The notes under the pieces: generated by a model
Database searches by the model: none
What the model saw: only the letters and a program-made list of their open reading frames with translations
What the model was told of the DNA's origin: nothing
Assembly (NCBI RefSeq): GCF_900604315.1
Contig: NZ_LR026978.1
Location: 2,149,615 to 2,213,614, forward strand
Reading direction: 5' to 3'
DNA from: [Erwinia] mediterraneensis
GTDB taxonomy: Bacteria; Pseudomonadota; Gammaproteobacteria; Enterobacterales; Enterobacteriaceae
DNA length: 64,000 nt
Shown here: in pieces, positions 27,715 to 37,586 of the stretch
How positions within the stretch are numbered: position 1 is the stretch's first letter
Layout: each line of letters begins with the position of its first letter
Made by a program: the position numbers and the translations under genes

Positions 27715-27736
27715 AAAACGCCCGGACGGGCGTTTT
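27715..27736. terminator. Bidirectional terminator between creA and arcA
   Basis: A perfect stem AAAACGCCCG / CGGGCGTTTT with a 2-base centre lies between convergent creA and arcA. Its outer A/T arms supply a T tract in both directions. Confidence 0.8.
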
Positions 27737-27746
27737 GTGAGGCAGC

Positions 27747-28463
27747 TTAATCCTGCATATCGCCACTGAAGCGGTAACCTTCGCCGTGAATAGTGGCGAT
27801 GATTTCCGGCGTATCCGGCGTTGATTCAAAATGTTTGCGAATACGGCGGATAGTCACGTCAACGGTACGATCGTGCGGCTTCAGTTCGCGGCCGGTCATC
27901 TTTTTCAGCAGGTCTGCACGAGTCTGAATTTTGCCCGGGTTTTCGCAGAAGTGCAGCATTGCGCGGAATTCGCTGCGCGGCAGCTTGTACTGTTCGCCAT
28001 TCGGGCTGATCAGTGAACGGCTGTTAATATCCAGCTCCCAGCCGTTGAACTTGTAGCTCTCAATCTGCTTACGCTCTTCATTCGGCATTGCCAGATTCAT
28101 GGTGCGCGACAGCAGGTTGCGGGCACGAATGGTTAACTCACGGGGATTAAACGGCTTGGTAATGTAATCATCCGCGCCAATTTCCAGACCCAGAATCTTA
28201 TCCACTTCGTTATCACGTCCGGTAAGGAACATCAGCGCCACATTCGCCTGCTCGCGCAGTTCACGCGCCAGTAACAGGCCATTTTTGCCTGGCAGGTTGA
28301 TATCCATAATCACCAGATTGACGTCATTGTCAGTAAGCACCTGATGCATCTCAGCACCATCGGTCGCTTCATAAACCACGTAACCTTCCGCCTCAAAAAT
28401 ACTTTTGAGGGTGTTACGTGTGACGAGTTCGTCTTCAACGATAAGAATGTGCGGGGTCTGCAT
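27747..28463 (-). CDS. arcA: Two-component response regulator ArcA
   Basis: A 238-residue OmpR-type regulator of the aerobic/anaerobic switch, partner of the sensor ArcB. The receiver domain has the phosphorylated aspartate D54 (VIMDINLPG) and acidic residues near D11; the switch residues T and K are in MFLTGRDN and [12 protein letters not shown]. The winged-helix output domain lies at about 130-235. Near-identical to E. coli ArcA. A long leader region precedes it. Confidence 0.98.
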   Translation of the reverse strand: MQTPHILIVEDELVTRNTLKSIFEAEGYVVYEATDGAEMHQVLTDNDVNLVIMDINLPGKNGLLLARELREQANVALMFLTGRDNEVDKILGLEIGADDYITKPFNPRELTIRARNLLSRTMNLAMPNEERKQIESYKFNGWELDINSRSLISPNGEQYKLPRSEFRAMLHFCENPGKIQTRADLLKKMTGRELKPHDRTVDVTIRRIRKHFESTPDTPEIIATIHGEGYRFSGDMQD

Positions 28464-28608
28464 GTTTCGCTACCTAAAATTTGCCAACAACTCGAAAACA
28501 GGACGTACAGCGGTTGTTGCTTTTCCAGCATGGCGGCTTGCCGCTCGCAACCAGTGCACGAAATTATGTTATTGATACACCATCCATCAACGTCAACTAC
28601 CGTGTGAG

Positions 28609-28627
28609 TTCATCCGGTCCGGATGAA
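28609..28627. repeat. Perfect 19-bp palindrome in the arcA leader region
   Basis: TTCATCCGG and CCGGATGAA flank a single central T. As DNA it could bind a dimeric regulator. As arcA leader RNA it could fold as a 7-bp stem with a 5-base loop. It lies 146-164 bases before the arcA start. Confidence 0.6.
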
Positions 28628-28730
28628 TTCTGTCTGCCCCGGTAATGTCTGGAATGGCGCTTATCTTAACTACATTAACAGCCACCTAACAGCACCAACT
28701 ACAACCGATAAGCATAAAAACAACGCTTCG

Positions 28731-28744
28731 TTGACTTATATCAA
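28731..28744. promoter_or_regulatory. FNR-box candidate upstream of arcA
   Basis: TTGAC-TTAT-ATCAA matches nine of ten conserved bases of TTGAT-N4-ATCAA. FNR activation of arcA from a far-upstream promoter is known in E. coli, and the site lies about 270 bases before the arcA start, with TATGCT-like -10 sequences between them. Confidence 0.5.
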
Positions 28745-29072
28745 ATGCAATTGTAGCACGTTAACACTTTTGTGAAAAACTTCTCAAGGAAGGCCAGCTT
28801 AGCCCACAGCAAGCGCTTTTTTCGCCGCTTTACCGCGCCGGGAAAAAAACTGCAGTTAAATACAGGAAATGTAGGGGCTAATGGATTGAAAAGAAAGTTT
28901 TTTAATGAGAAATTTACGGATAAATTTGCGCTTATTATTTCTATCCCGTTAAAAGCGCTATTTTGTGATCTCTTATTTGCGAATGACATGGCTTTGCTTT
29001 GCTTCGCCATCTGTCTTTTCCTGACCGCCCGTGCCAACATAGTGTAATAAGTGTTTAACGCCTGGAAGAAAC

Positions 29073-29777
29073 ATGCATTTCCCTCTTATTCTTGTCTCCC
29101 CCGCCCGTCCAGAAAATATTGGCGCTGCCGCGCGTGCCATGAAGACCATGGGTTTTAGCGAACTGCGTATTGTGGCCAGTGACGCCTGGCGCGATCCCGC
29201 GGCGCGGCGCGTCGCGCATGGGGCGGGGGAGATCCTCGACCATCTGCGCACCTATGACACCCTGGAGGCGGCGCTGGCTGACATCGATTTTTCTGTCGCC
29301 ACCACCGCGCGTAGCCGGGCGAAATTTCGCTACTATGCCACGCCGCAGCAGGTAGAAACCATTCTGCAAGAGAAGCGTCACTGGGTAAAAAGCATGGCGT
29401 TAGTGTTTGGCCGTGAAGATAGCGGTCTGACGAATGAGGAGCTGGCGCAGGTGGATCTGCTGACCGGTATCCCAATGGCGCAGGATTATCCCTCGTTAAA
29501 TCTGGGCCAGGCGGTGATGGTGTACTGTTATCAGCTGTCGGTGTTCAACCAGGTAGTGGCTGACAGCGAGCCCGCGGCGGATGGACAACAACTACAGGCG
29601 CTGCGTCAGCGCTTCCATCAGCTGCTGACGCGTCTGGCGGTCAGCGATGACCAGAAAATGGTCGACTGGCTGGATCAGCGCCTCGGCCTGCTCGAACAGC
29701 GCGACAGCGCCATGCTGCATCGTCTGCTGCATGATGTTGAAAAAAATCTGGCAGATAATTATCCGGTGGAAAAATGA
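29073..29777 (+). CDS. yjtD: TrmJ-like SPOUT RNA methyltransferase YjtD (LasT)
   Basis: A 234-residue SpoU/TrmH-family protein. The N-terminus LILVSPARPENIGAAARAMKTMGF is the typical start. The knotted cofactor site includes ALVFGREDSGLTNEEL and PSLNLGQAVMVYCYQL. It lies between arcA and the threonine operon as in E. coli. Substrate RNA is not established; related TrmJ methylates position 32 of tRNA. Confidence 0.93.
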   Translation: MHFPLILVSPARPENIGAAARAMKTMGFSELRIVASDAWRDPAARRVAHGAGEILDHLRTYDTLEAALADIDFSVATTARSRAKFRYYATPQQVETILQEKRHWVKSMALVFGREDSGLTNEELAQVDLLTGIPMAQDYPSLNLGQAVMVYCYQLSVFNQVVADSEPAADGQQLQALRQRFHQLLTRLAVSDDQKMVDWLDQRLGLLEQRDSAMLHRLLHDVEKNLADNYPVEK

Positions 29778-29890
29778 GTTTTCAGCGTCTCATCCGGCAA
29801 AAAAAGCTGCCGGCAAAGTATCACCGCTGATTTAGCAACCGGCGGCGCAGCAGTGCGCAGCCGTGCCCGTGGCGGCCACCGACAAATTCA

Positions 29891-29919
29891 TTGACTTAGC
29901 ATGCGCTTTGCTTTAATTC
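29891..29919 (+). promoter_or_regulatory. Sigma-70 promoter of the threonine operon
   Basis: TTGACT (29891-29896) and TAATTC (29914-29919) are separated by 17 bases. It lies about 40 bases before thrL and resembles the E. coli thr promoter, which also uses TTGACT. Confidence 0.75.
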
Positions 29920-29959
29920 TGAAAAGCAGAGAGAGTTACAAAAGAAAGAACAAATTGTC

Positions 29960-30031
29960 ATGCGTAAAAACAGCCTGAACACTACCACCATTATTACCAC
30001 CACCATTACCACAGGTAACGGTGCGGGCTGA
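29960..30031 (+). CDS. thrL: thr operon leader peptide ThrL
   Basis: A 23-residue leader (21 in E. coli) with 8 threonine and 3 isoleucine codons packed in 11 consecutive positions, ending TTGNGAG. Ribosome stalling there when charged tRNA-Thr or tRNA-Ile is scarce prevents the terminator at 30054. The stop codon lies just after the segment that forms the antiterminator. Confidence 0.96.
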   Translation: MRKNSLNTTTIITTTITTGNGAG

Positions 30032-30053
30032 CGCATACAGAAAAACAGAAAAA

Positions 30054-30086
30054 AGCCCGCACCTGACCAGTGCGGGCTTTTTTTTC
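30054..30086 (+). terminator. Transcription attenuator of thrABC
   Basis: A 9-bp stem AGCCCGCAC / GTGCGGGCT with a 7-base loop is followed by a run of 9 T. The segment GTGCGGGCT also occurs at 30021-30029 at the end of thrL, so the 5' arm can pair with either copy. This is the classical antiterminator/terminator switch. Confidence 0.95.
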
Positions 30087-30112
30087 GGCAAAAATTCAGG
30101 AGAATTTTAAAC

Positions 30113-32575
30113 ATGCGAGTGCTGAAATTCGGCGGAACCTCGGTAGCAAATGCGGAACGTTTTTCCCGTGTCGCCGATATTCTGGAAAGTAATGCGCAAC
30201 AGGGCCAGGTAGCCACCGTGCTCTCTGCACCGGCAAAAATTACCAATCATCTGGTTGCGATGATTGAAAAAACCATCAGTGGCCAGGACGCAACGCCGAA
30301 TATCCACGACGCCGGGCGCATTTTCGCCGAACTGCTGCAGGGGCTGGCGGAGCAGCAGCCGGGATTCGCACTGGATCGCCTGCAGGCTCAGGTGGAGCGG
30401 GAGTTTGCCCAGCTGAAGCAGATGCTGCACGGCATCAGTCTGCTGGGGCAGTGCCCGGACAGCGTGAATGCGGCCATTATCTGCCGCGGTGAAAAACTCT
30501 CTATCGCGATTATGGAAGCGCTGTTACAGGCGCGCGGTCACAGCGTATCGGTGATCGATCCGGTAGAAAAACTGCTGGCGGTGGGGCACTACCTCGAATC
30601 CACCGTCGATATTGCCGAGTCAACGCGTCGCATCGCCGCCAGCCAGATCCCGGCGGAGAATATGATCCTGATGGCGGGTTTTACCGCCGGTAATGAACGC
30701 GGCGAGCTGGTAGTGCTGGGCCGCAACGGCTCAGATTACTCCGCCGCCGTGCTGGCTGCCTGCTTGCGCGCCGACTGTTGCGAGATCTGGACCGATGTGG
30801 ATGGCGTCTATACCTGCGATCCGCGCCAGGTGCCTGATGCGCGCCTGCTGAAGTCGATGTCCTATCAGGAAGCGATGGAGCTCTCCTATTTTGGCGCGAA
30901 AGTGTTGCACCCCCGCACCATCGCGCCCATCGCGCAGTTTCAGATCCCCTGCCTGATCAAAAACACCAGCAATCCGCAAGCGCCGGGCACCCTGATTGGC
31001 GGCGAAGTGGACCAGGATGAAAGTCCGGTAAAAGGCATCACCAACCTGAATAACATGGCGATGTTTAACGTCTCCGGCCCGGGGATGAAAGGGATGGTCG
31101 GCATGGCGGCGCGCGTCTTTGCCGCGATGTCACGCGCGGGCATTTCCGTGGTGCTGATTACCCAGTCCTCCTCCGAATACAGCATCAGCTTCTGTGTACC
31201 GCAGAATGAGCAGACGCGGGCACGTCGCGTGCTGGAAGAGGAGTTCTATCTGGAGCTGAAAGATGGCCTGCTCGATCCCATCGACGTGATGGAGCAGCTG
31301 GCGGTGATCTCGGTGGTGGGCGACGGTATGCGCACCCAGCGCGGCATCTCAGCGCGCTTTTTTGCTGCGCTGGCGCGTGCCAATATCAATATCATCGCGA
31401 TCGCTCAGGGCTCCTCAGAACGCTCTATCTCGGTAGTGGTGAGTAATAACGATGTCACTACCGGCGTGCGCGTGGTGCATCAGATGCTGTTCGCCACCGA
31501 CCAGGTGATTGAAGTTTTTGTGGTGGGCGTCGGCGGTGTCGGCGGCGCGCTGTTGGAACAGCTGCATCGCCAGCAGTCATGGCTGAAGCAGAAACATATC
31601 GATCTGCGCGTGTGCGGCATCGCCAGTTCGCGCGCGCTGCTGACCAATGTCCATGGCATCGACCTCAGCAACTGGCGGGCCGCGCTGCAGGAGGCGAAAG
31701 AGCCGTTCAGCGCCGGTCGCCTGATGCGTCTGGCGAAAGAGTATCATCTGCTGAACCCGGTACTGGTTGACTGTACCTCCAGCCAGGCGGTAGCCGATCA
31801 ATATGCGGATTTTCTCGCCGAAGGCTTCCATGTGGTCACCCCGAACAAAAAAGCCAATACTTCCTCCTGGAACTACTACCAGCAAATGCGCGCGGCAGCG
31901 GAAAAATCGCGCCGTAAGTTCCTTTATGATACCAACGTGGGCGCCGGTCTGCCTGTGATCGAAAACCTGCAGAACCTGCTGAATGCGGGTGATGAACTGA
32001 TCAAGTTCAGCGGTATCCTCTCCGGCTCGCTCTCCTTTATTTTTGGCAAGCTGGACGAGGGCGTATCGCTCTCCGCCGCGACGCTGATGGCGCGTGAAAT
32101 GGGCTTTACCGAGCCGGATCCGCGTGACGATCTCTCCGGGATGGATGTGGCGCGTAAGCTGTTGATCCTTGCCCGTGAAGCGGGACATCAGCTGGAGCTG
32201 AGCGACATTGAGATTGAACCTGTCCTGCCAGAAAGCTTCCGGGAAATTCCGGATGTCGAAACCTTTATGCAGCGCCTGCCGGAGCTGGATGATGAGTTTG
32301 CCGCGCGCGTTGCCAAAGCGCGTGATGAGGGTAAAGTATTACGCTTTGTCGGCGTCATCGAAGAGGATGGGGCATGCAAAGTCAAAATCGAAGCGGTGGA
32401 CGGTAATGATCCGCTGTTTAAAGTGAAAAATGGTGAAAATGCGCTGGCGTTCTACAGCCGTTACTATCAGCCGATTCCGCTGGTACTGCGCGGTTATGGC
32501 GCGGGTAACGATGTAACGGCGGCAGGGGTATTCGCCGATCTGCTGCGCACCCTGTCGTGGAAGTTGGGAGTCTGA
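30113..32575 (+). CDS. thrA: Bifunctional aspartokinase I / homoserine dehydrogenase I
   Basis: An 820-residue enzyme, the same length as in E. coli, catalysing the first and third steps of threonine synthesis and inhibited by threonine. The kinase domain starts [17 protein letters not shown]. Two ACT domains at about 315-455 carry feedback control. The dehydrogenase domain starts at about 465 with [17 protein letters not shown] for NAD(P), and includes VTPNKKAN and the [16 protein letters not shown] helix. An AGGAG site precedes the ATG. Confidence 0.98.
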   Translation: MRVLKFGGTSVANAERFSRVADILESNAQQGQVATVLSAPAKITNHLVAMIEKTISGQDATPNIHDAGRIFAELLQGLAEQQPGFALDRLQAQVEREFAQLKQMLHGISLLGQCPDSVNAAIICRGEKLSIAIMEALLQARGHSVSVIDPVEKLLAVGHYLESTVDIAESTRRIAASQIPAENMILMAGFTAGNERGELVVLGRNGSDYSAAVLAACLRADCCEIWTDVDGVYTCDPRQVPDARLLKSMSYQEAMELSYFGAKVLHPRTIAPIAQFQIPCLIKNTSNPQAPGTLIGGEVDQDESPVKGITNLNNMAMFNVSGPGMKGMVGMAARVFAAMSRAGISVVLITQSSSEYSISFCVPQNEQTRARRVLEEEFYLELKDGLLDPIDVMEQLAVISVVGDGMRTQRGISARFFAALARANINIIAIAQGSSERSISVVVSNNDVTTGVRVVHQMLFATDQVIEVFVVGVGGVGGALLEQLHRQQSWLKQKHIDLRVCGIASSRALLTNVHGIDLSNWRAALQEAKEPFSAGRLMRLAKEYHLLNPVLVDCTSSQAVADQYADFLAEGFHVVTPNKKANTSSWNYYQQMRAAAEKSRRKFLYDTNVGAGLPVIENLQNLLNAGDELIKFSGILSGSLSFIFGKLDEGVSLSAATLMAREMGFTEPDPRDDLSGMDVARKLLILAREAGHQLELSDIEIEPVLPESFREIPDVETFMQRLPELDDEFAARVAKARDEGKVLRFVGVIEEDGACKVKIEAVDGNDPLFKVKNGENALAFYSRYYQPIPLVLRGYGAGNDVTAAGVFADLLRTLSWKLGV

Positions 32576-32577
32576 TA

Positions 32578-33507
32578 ATGATAAAAATTTATGCTCCGGC
32601 CTCGATAGGTAATGTCAGCGTCGGCTTTGATGTGCTGGGCGCGGCGGTCTCGCCGGTGGATGGCACCCTGCTGGGCGATTGCGTGACGGTGGAAGCAGCA
32701 CCGACCTTTACGCTGAAAAATGCAGGGCGCTTCGTCAGTAAACTTCCGACTAATCCGCAGGACAATATTGTCTGGCAGTGCTGGTCGCGCTTCTGTGAGG
32801 CGATTGGCAAAAACGTACCGGTGGCGATGACGCTGGAGAAAAACATGCCGATCGGCTCCGGCCTCGGCTCCAGCGCCTGTTCGGTGGTGGCCGGGCTGAT
32901 GGCGATGAACGAGTTCTGCGGCAAGCCGCTGAACGATACCGAACTGCTCCGTCTGATGGGCGAGCTGGAAGGGCGCATCTCCGGTAGCGTGCACTACGAT
33001 AACGTCGCGCCGTGCTTCATGGGTGGCCTGCAACTGATGCTGGAGGAGAACGGCATTATCAGTCAGGCGGTGCCCGCCTTTGACGACTGGCTGTGGGTGA
33101 TGGCTTATCCGGGCATCAAAGTCTCCACTGCCGAAGCGCGCGCTATTCTGCCTGCGCAATATCGCAAAGAGGATTGTATCAAGCATGGCCGTCTGCTGGC
33201 GGGCTTTATTCACGCCTGCCACACGCAGCAGCCGCAGCTGGCGGCGACGCTGATGCAGGATGTTATTGCCGAGCCGTACCGCACCAAACTGCTGCCGGGC
33301 TTCGCCGGGGCGCGTAAAGCCGCGCAGGATATTGGTGCGCTGGCGTGCGGTATTTCGGGCTCCGGCCCCACACTTTTCGCCGTTTGTAACCAGATGGAAA
33401 CGGCTCAGCGGATGGCAGACTGGCTCCGTCATAACTATCTGCAAAACGATGAAGGCTTCGTCCATATCTGCCGTCTTGATACGGCTGGCGCACGTAAACT
33501 GGGATAA
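32578..33507 (+). CDS. thrB: Homoserine kinase
   Basis: A 309-residue GHMP kinase that phosphorylates homoserine. The ATP loop is [13 protein letters not shown] choose ATG 32578 ([12 protein letters not shown]), 2 bases after the thrA stop with GGGAG upstream; the longer frame from 32557 would overlap thrA and does not match E. coli ThrB. Confidence 0.97.
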   Translation: MIKIYAPASIGNVSVGFDVLGAAVSPVDGTLLGDCVTVEAAPTFTLKNAGRFVSKLPTNPQDNIVWQCWSRFCEAIGKNVPVAMTLEKNMPIGSGLGSSACSVVAGLMAMNEFCGKPLNDTELLRLMGELEGRISGSVHYDNVAPCFMGGLQLMLEENGIISQAVPAFDDWLWVMAYPGIKVSTAEARAILPAQYRKEDCIKHGRLLAGFIHACHTQQPQLAATLMQDVIAEPYRTKLLPGFAGARKAAQDIGALACGISGSGPTLFAVCNQMETAQRMADWLRHNYLQNDEGFVHICRLDTAGARKLG

Positions 33508-33510
33508 TGC

Positions 33511-34797
33511 ATGAAACTCTACAACCTTAAGGATCACAATGAGCAGGTCAGCTTTGCCCAGGCGGTAAAGCAGGGATTAGGATCGCAGCAAGGGCTGTTT
33601 TTCCCGCTGGAGCTGCCAGAATTTGAACTGACCGATATTGATGCCATGCTGGACATGGACTTTGTGACCCGCAGCAGCAAGATTCTCTCCGCTTATGTCG
33701 GGGATGAGATTCCGGCTCATCAGCTGGCGGAGCGGGTAAAAGCCGCTTTCGCTTTCCCGGCCCCGGTCGCGCAGGTAAGCGATGATATCGCCTGCCTGGA
33801 GCTGTTCCACGGGCCGACGCTGGCGTTTAAAGATTTCGGCGGCCGTTTTATGGCGCAGATGCTCTCTTATGTCAGCGGCAGCGATGAGCAGATCACTATT
33901 CTGACTGCTACCTCGGGCGATACCGGGGCGGCAGTGGCGCATGCTTTCTACGGCATGGAAAACGTGCGGGTAGTGATCCTCTATCCACAGGGCAAAATCA
34001 GTCCGCTGCAGGAGAAACTGTTCTGTACGCTGGGCGGCAATATTGAAACCATCGCCATCGATGGCGATTTCGATGCCTGCCAGGCGCTGGTGAAGCAGGC
34101 CTTTGATGATGAGCAGCTGAAAAAGGCGATCGGCCTCAACTCAGCTAACTCCATCAATATCAGCCGTCTGCTGGCGCAGATCTGTTACTACTTTGAAGCG
34201 GTTGCGCAGCTGCCGCAGGAAAAGCGTAACCAGCTGGTGGTGTCGGTGCCGAGCGGCAACTTTGGCGACCTGACGGCGGGCCTGCTGGCCAAATCGCTGG
34301 GTCTGCCGATCAAGCGCTTTATCGCTGCGACCAACGCCAATGACACCGTACCGCGTTTCCTGGGAAATGGCGCCTGGCAGCCGAATGCCACCGTGGCGAC
34401 CCTGTCAAATGCAATGGATGTCAGCCAGCCCAATAACTGGCCACGCGTTGAAGAGCTGTTCCGGCGTAAAACCTGGCGTTTAACCGATCTCGCTTACGGT
34501 GCCGTCAGTGACGACACCACCAAAGATACGATGCGTGAACTGGCGCAAATCGGTTATGTCTCTGAACCACACGCGGCAATCGCGTATCGTCTGCTGCGCG
34601 ATCAGTTGCAGGAAGGGGAGTATGGCCTGTTCCTCGGCACCGCCCATCCGGCGAAGTTCAGAGAGAGCGTAGAGGCGATTCTGGAACAACAGCTGCCGCT
34701 GCCTGCCGCGCTGGCTGAGCGGGCGGAACTGCCGCTGCTGTCGCACCTGATGGCGGCGGATTTCGCGGCGCTGCGTGCGTTCCTGCTGAAGAAATAA
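33511..34797 (+). CDS. thrC: Threonine synthase
   Basis: A 428-residue PLP enzyme making threonine from phosphohomoserine. The PLP lysine is in TLAFKDFGGRF and the phosphate site in TSGDTGAA. It starts 3 bases after thrB and completes the thrABC operon. A GC-rich hairpin follows. Confidence 0.98.
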   Translation: MKLYNLKDHNEQVSFAQAVKQGLGSQQGLFFPLELPEFELTDIDAMLDMDFVTRSSKILSAYVGDEIPAHQLAERVKAAFAFPAPVAQVSDDIACLELFHGPTLAFKDFGGRFMAQMLSYVSGSDEQITILTATSGDTGAAVAHAFYGMENVRVVILYPQGKISPLQEKLFCTLGGNIETIAIDGDFDACQALVKQAFDDEQLKKAIGLNSANSINISRLLAQICYYFEAVAQLPQEKRNQLVVSVPSGNFGDLTAGLLAKSLGLPIKRFIAATNANDTVPRFLGNGAWQPNATVATLSNAMDVSQPNNWPRVEELFRRKTWRLTDLAYGAVSDDTTKDTMRELAQIGYVSEPHAAIAYRLLRDQLQEGEYGLFLGTAHPAKFRESVEAILEQQLPLPAALAERAELPLLSHLMAADFAALRAFLLKK

Positions 34798-34803
34798 CGC
34801 CAG

Positions 34804-34823
34804 GCGCCCTCAGATGAGGGCGC
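34804..34823. terminator. Hairpin between thrC and yaaA
   Basis: A perfect 9-bp inverted repeat GCGCCCTCA / TGAGGGCGC with a 2-base centre between convergent genes. No T tract follows, so it may mark mRNA ends by processing rather than intrinsic termination. Confidence 0.55.
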
Positions 34824-34832
34824 ACCGGGCGA

Positions 34833-35606
34833 TCACTGTTCGTGGCGTTTGAACACCAGCTCGTTTTCGCGGCTGGCTTCGGCGTCATAAAAATAGCCTT
34901 CCAGATCAAACTGCTTCAGCTGCTCCGGCTGGCTGAGGCGGTTCTGGATAATGTAGCGACTCATCAGGCCGCGCGCTTTTTTCGCATAAAAACTGATTAC
35001 CTTAAACTTGCCGTTTTTCTCGTCGAGGAATACCGGCTTGAGCACCCGTCCCTGCACTTTTTTCGGCTGGATCGCTTTAAAATATTCATCGGACGCCAGG
35101 TTGATCAGCACATTATCACCCTGTTCCGCCAGCGCCGCGTTAAGCGTGGCGGTGAGCGTCTCTCCCCAGAAGGCGTAGAGATCTTTACCTGCCGGATTTG
35201 CCAGTTTGATCCCCATCTCCAGCCGGTAAGGCTGCATCAGGTCGAGCGGGCGCAGCACGCCGTACAGGCCGGAAAGGATACGCAGATGCTGTTGAGCAAA
35301 GGTGAAATCCTCTTCATTCAGACTCTCTACCTGCAGGCCGGTATAGACATCTCCTTTGAACGCCAGCACCGCCTGACGGGCATTATCCGGCGTGAAGGGC
35401 AGCTGCCAGCTGTTAAAACGTTCTGCATTCAGATGGGCCAGTTTGTCACTGATCTGCATCAGCGAGGCGATATGGGCCGGACTGAGATCGCGCGCCACAT
35501 CAATCAGCTGTTGTGATTTTTCTGTCAGCGCAGGCTGTGTGTAACGTTGCGTTGCCAGCGGAGTGTCATAATCCAGGGTTTTGGCCGGTGAGATCACCAT
35601 TAACAT
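34833..35606 (-). CDS. yaaA: Peroxide stress protein YaaA (DUF328)
   Basis: A 257-residue protein of the YaaA family, which in E. coli limits intracellular free iron during hydrogen peroxide stress and binds DNA. The N-terminus [17 protein letters not shown] and the segment [24 protein letters not shown] are diagnostic. It converges on thrC; the E. coli genes yaaX and yaaJ that flank it are absent. Confidence 0.96.
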   Translation of the reverse strand: MLMVISPAKTLDYDTPLATQRYTQPALTEKSQQLIDVARDLSPAHIASLMQISDKLAHLNAERFNSWQLPFTPDNARQAVLAFKGDVYTGLQVESLNEEDFTFAQQHLRILSGLYGVLRPLDLMQPYRLEMGIKLANPAGKDLYAFWGETLTATLNAALAEQGDNVLINLASDEYFKAIQPKKVQGRVLKPVFLDEKNGKFKVISFYAKKARGLMSRYIIQNRLSQPEQLKQFDLEGYFYDAEASRENELVFKRHEQ

Positions 35607-35817
35607 TGTTATTTCCTTTATAAACCTGCTGCTTTTTCAGGGCGATGGGGGCATTTTTTCCGCGATTTTACCAAAAAAGTGGTGCGAACTGGCAAATTGC
35701 AGCTATTTGCTCACGCTATCGCAAAGGGCACGGGAGCCGCTTGCGCGCCAGAAGCCGCATGTTATTATCGCAACAGCCTTTTTATTCCTGACAGTCAACC
35801 GAAGAGAAAACCGAATC

Positions 35818-36771
35818 ATGACGGACAAACTTACTTCCCTGCGTCAGCTGACCACCGTTGTTGCCGATACCGGTGATATTGCTGCCATGAAGCTTTATCA
35901 GCCGCAGGATGCGACTACTAACCCTTCCCTGATCCTGAATGCCGCGCAGATCCCTGAATATCGTAAGCTCATTGATGACGCTATCGTCTGGGCACGCGAT
36001 CAAAGCAGCGATAAAGAGGCGCAGATTCAGTACGCATCAGACAAGCTGGCCGTTAACATTGGTCTGGAAATCCTGAAACTGATCCCGGGTCGTATCTCTA
36101 CTGAGGTTGACGCGCGTCTCTCTTATGACACCGAAGGCAGCATCGCCAAAGCACGCAGCCTGATCAAACTCTATAACGATGCGGGCATCAGCAACGATCG
36201 CATCCTGATCAAACTGGCTTCTACCTGGCAGGGCATCCGCGCAGCGGAGCAGCTGGAAAAAGAGGGTATCAACTGTAACCTGACGCTGCTCTTCTCCTTT
36301 GCGCAGGCGCGTGCCTGTGCGGAAGCGGGCGTATACCTGATTTCACCTTTTGTGGGTCGTATCCTCGACTGGTATAAAGCCAACACCGATAAAAAAGAGT
36401 ATGCCCCGCATGAAGATCCGGGCGTGGTGTCCGTCGCTGAAATCTACCAGTATTACAAACAGCACGGCTATGAAACCGTGGTCATGGGTGCCAGCTTCCG
36501 TAATGTTGGCGAAATCCTTGAGCTGGCCGGCTGTGACCGTCTGACCATCTCTCCGGCCCTGCTGAAAGAGCTGGCAGAAAGCGAAGGCAGCGTAGAGCGC
36601 AAACTGAGCTACAACGGCGAGATCAAAGCGCGTCCGGCGAAGATGACCGAAGCCGAGTTCCTCTGGCAGCATAACCAGGATGCGATGGCGGTGGATAAAC
36701 TGGCTCAGGGTATCCGTAACTTTGCCGTTGACCAGGGCAAACTTGAGAAGATGATTGCCGACCTGCTGTAA
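35818..36771 (+). CDS. talB: Transaldolase B
   Basis: A 317-residue pentose phosphate enzyme, same length as E. coli TalB. The Schiff-base lysine is in [12 protein letters not shown]. The start at 35818 ([12 protein letters not shown]) is set by homology; an open frame extends upstream to 35581 without support. The 211 bases between yaaA and talB should hold the promoters of both divergent genes. Confidence 0.98.
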   Translation: MTDKLTSLRQLTTVVADTGDIAAMKLYQPQDATTNPSLILNAAQIPEYRKLIDDAIVWARDQSSDKEAQIQYASDKLAVNIGLEILKLIPGRISTEVDARLSYDTEGSIAKARSLIKLYNDAGISNDRILIKLASTWQGIRAAEQLEKEGINCNLTLLFSFAQARACAEAGVYLISPFVGRILDWYKANTDKKEYAPHEDPGVVSVAEIYQYYKQHGYETVVMGASFRNVGEILELAGCDRLTISPALLKELAESEGSVERKLSYNGEIKARPAKMTEAEFLWQHNQDAMAVDKLAQGIRNFAVDQGKLEKMIADLL

Positions 36772-36781
36772 GGCAGCGGCT

Positions 36782-36812
36782 ACCGTGGCGGCGCAGGCGG
36801 CCACGGTTTTTC
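36782..36812 (+). terminator. talB terminator
   Basis: ACCGTGGC / GCCACGGT stem with a GC-rich loop, followed by a T5 run. It ends talB before mog. Confidence 0.75.
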
Positions 36813-36884
36813 TTCTCTGCAGTACCTGTCCCCGGCTTATTCTTCTTTATTTCCACCGCATGTCGGTGAATCGTAGTGAACATC

Positions 36885-37472
36885 ATGAACAGATTACGCA
36901 TTGGACTGATCTCCGTCTCAGATCGCGCCAGCAATGGCATTTATCAGGATCAGGGCATTCCCGCCTTACAGACATGGCTGAGCGAGGCGCTGATCACGCC
37001 CTTTGATATTGAAACGCGGCTGGTGCCGGATGAACAACCGATGATCGAGCAGGCGATCTGCGAACTGGTCGATGAGCTGTTTTGTCAGCTGGTGCTGACC
37101 ACTGGCGGAACGGGTCCGGCGCGCCGCGACGTGACGCCCGATGCGACCCTGGCGGTGGCCGATCGTGAGATGCCCGGTTTTGGCGAACAGATGCGTCAGA
37201 TTAGCCTGAACTTTGTCCCGACGGCCATTTTGTCGCGTCAGACGGGCGTGATCCGTAAACAATCGTTGATCCTTAATCTGCCAGGCCAGCCGAAATCGAT
37301 CAAAGAGACGCTGGAGGGGGTCAAAGATGAGCATGGCAACGTGAAGGTGGCGGGTATCTTTGCCAGTGTACCTTATTGTTTACAGCTACTGGAGGGACCT
37401 TACGTCGAAACCCGTCCAGAAGTGGTAGCAGCATTTCGCCCGAAAAACGCCCGGCGTGAGATAAATAACTAA
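36885..37472 (+). CDS. mog: Molybdopterin adenylyltransferase MogA
   Basis: A 195-residue enzyme that adenylates molybdopterin before metal insertion. TTGGTGPARRDVTPDATL is the family's MPT-binding signature. ATG 36885 gives exactly the E. coli length (MNRLRIGL...). An in-frame GTG at 36876 would add three residues; neither start has a strong ribosome site. Confidence 0.95.
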   Translation: MNRLRIGLISVSDRASNGIYQDQGIPALQTWLSEALITPFDIETRLVPDEQPMIEQAICELVDELFCQLVLTTGGTGPARRDVTPDATLAVADREMPGFGEQMRQISLNFVPTAILSRQTGVIRKQSLILNLPGQPKSIKETLEGVKDEHGNVKVAGIFASVPYCLQLLEGPYVETRPEVVAAFRPKNARREINN

Positions 37473-37586
37473 AAAAACGTTTTTTCAGGCATAAAATCCA
37501 GTGCCGCTGGTGGCTAAAAAGATTGACGGTATAGTAAGCGTAGCTTTACAACTCTCTTTCACTGGCCTCCGGAAGCTCGCACCGAT

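Larger units (their letters stand above)
28464..29072. other. 609-base divergent control region between arcA and yjtD
   Basis: I find no supported gene. Two opposed open frames of about 90-100 codons (28741-29040 and 28772-29047) overlap each other, start without good ribosome sites and have no recognisable family. The region holds a perfect palindrome (28609-28627), an FNR-like box (28731-28744) and AT-rich promoter-like DNA. E. coli also has a long regulated leader for arcA here. Confidence 0.6.

Noticed and set aside
28741-29047. Two opposed frames of about 90-100 codons in the arcA-yjtD gap
   Set aside because: They overlap each other, lack good ribosome sites and resemble no protein. 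E. coli yjjY is annotated nearby but neither product resembles it.
37472-37485. AAAAAACGTTTTTT palindrome after mog
   Set aside because: It could be a terminator tail or chance A/T symmetry. There is no GC stem, so I do not call it a feature.
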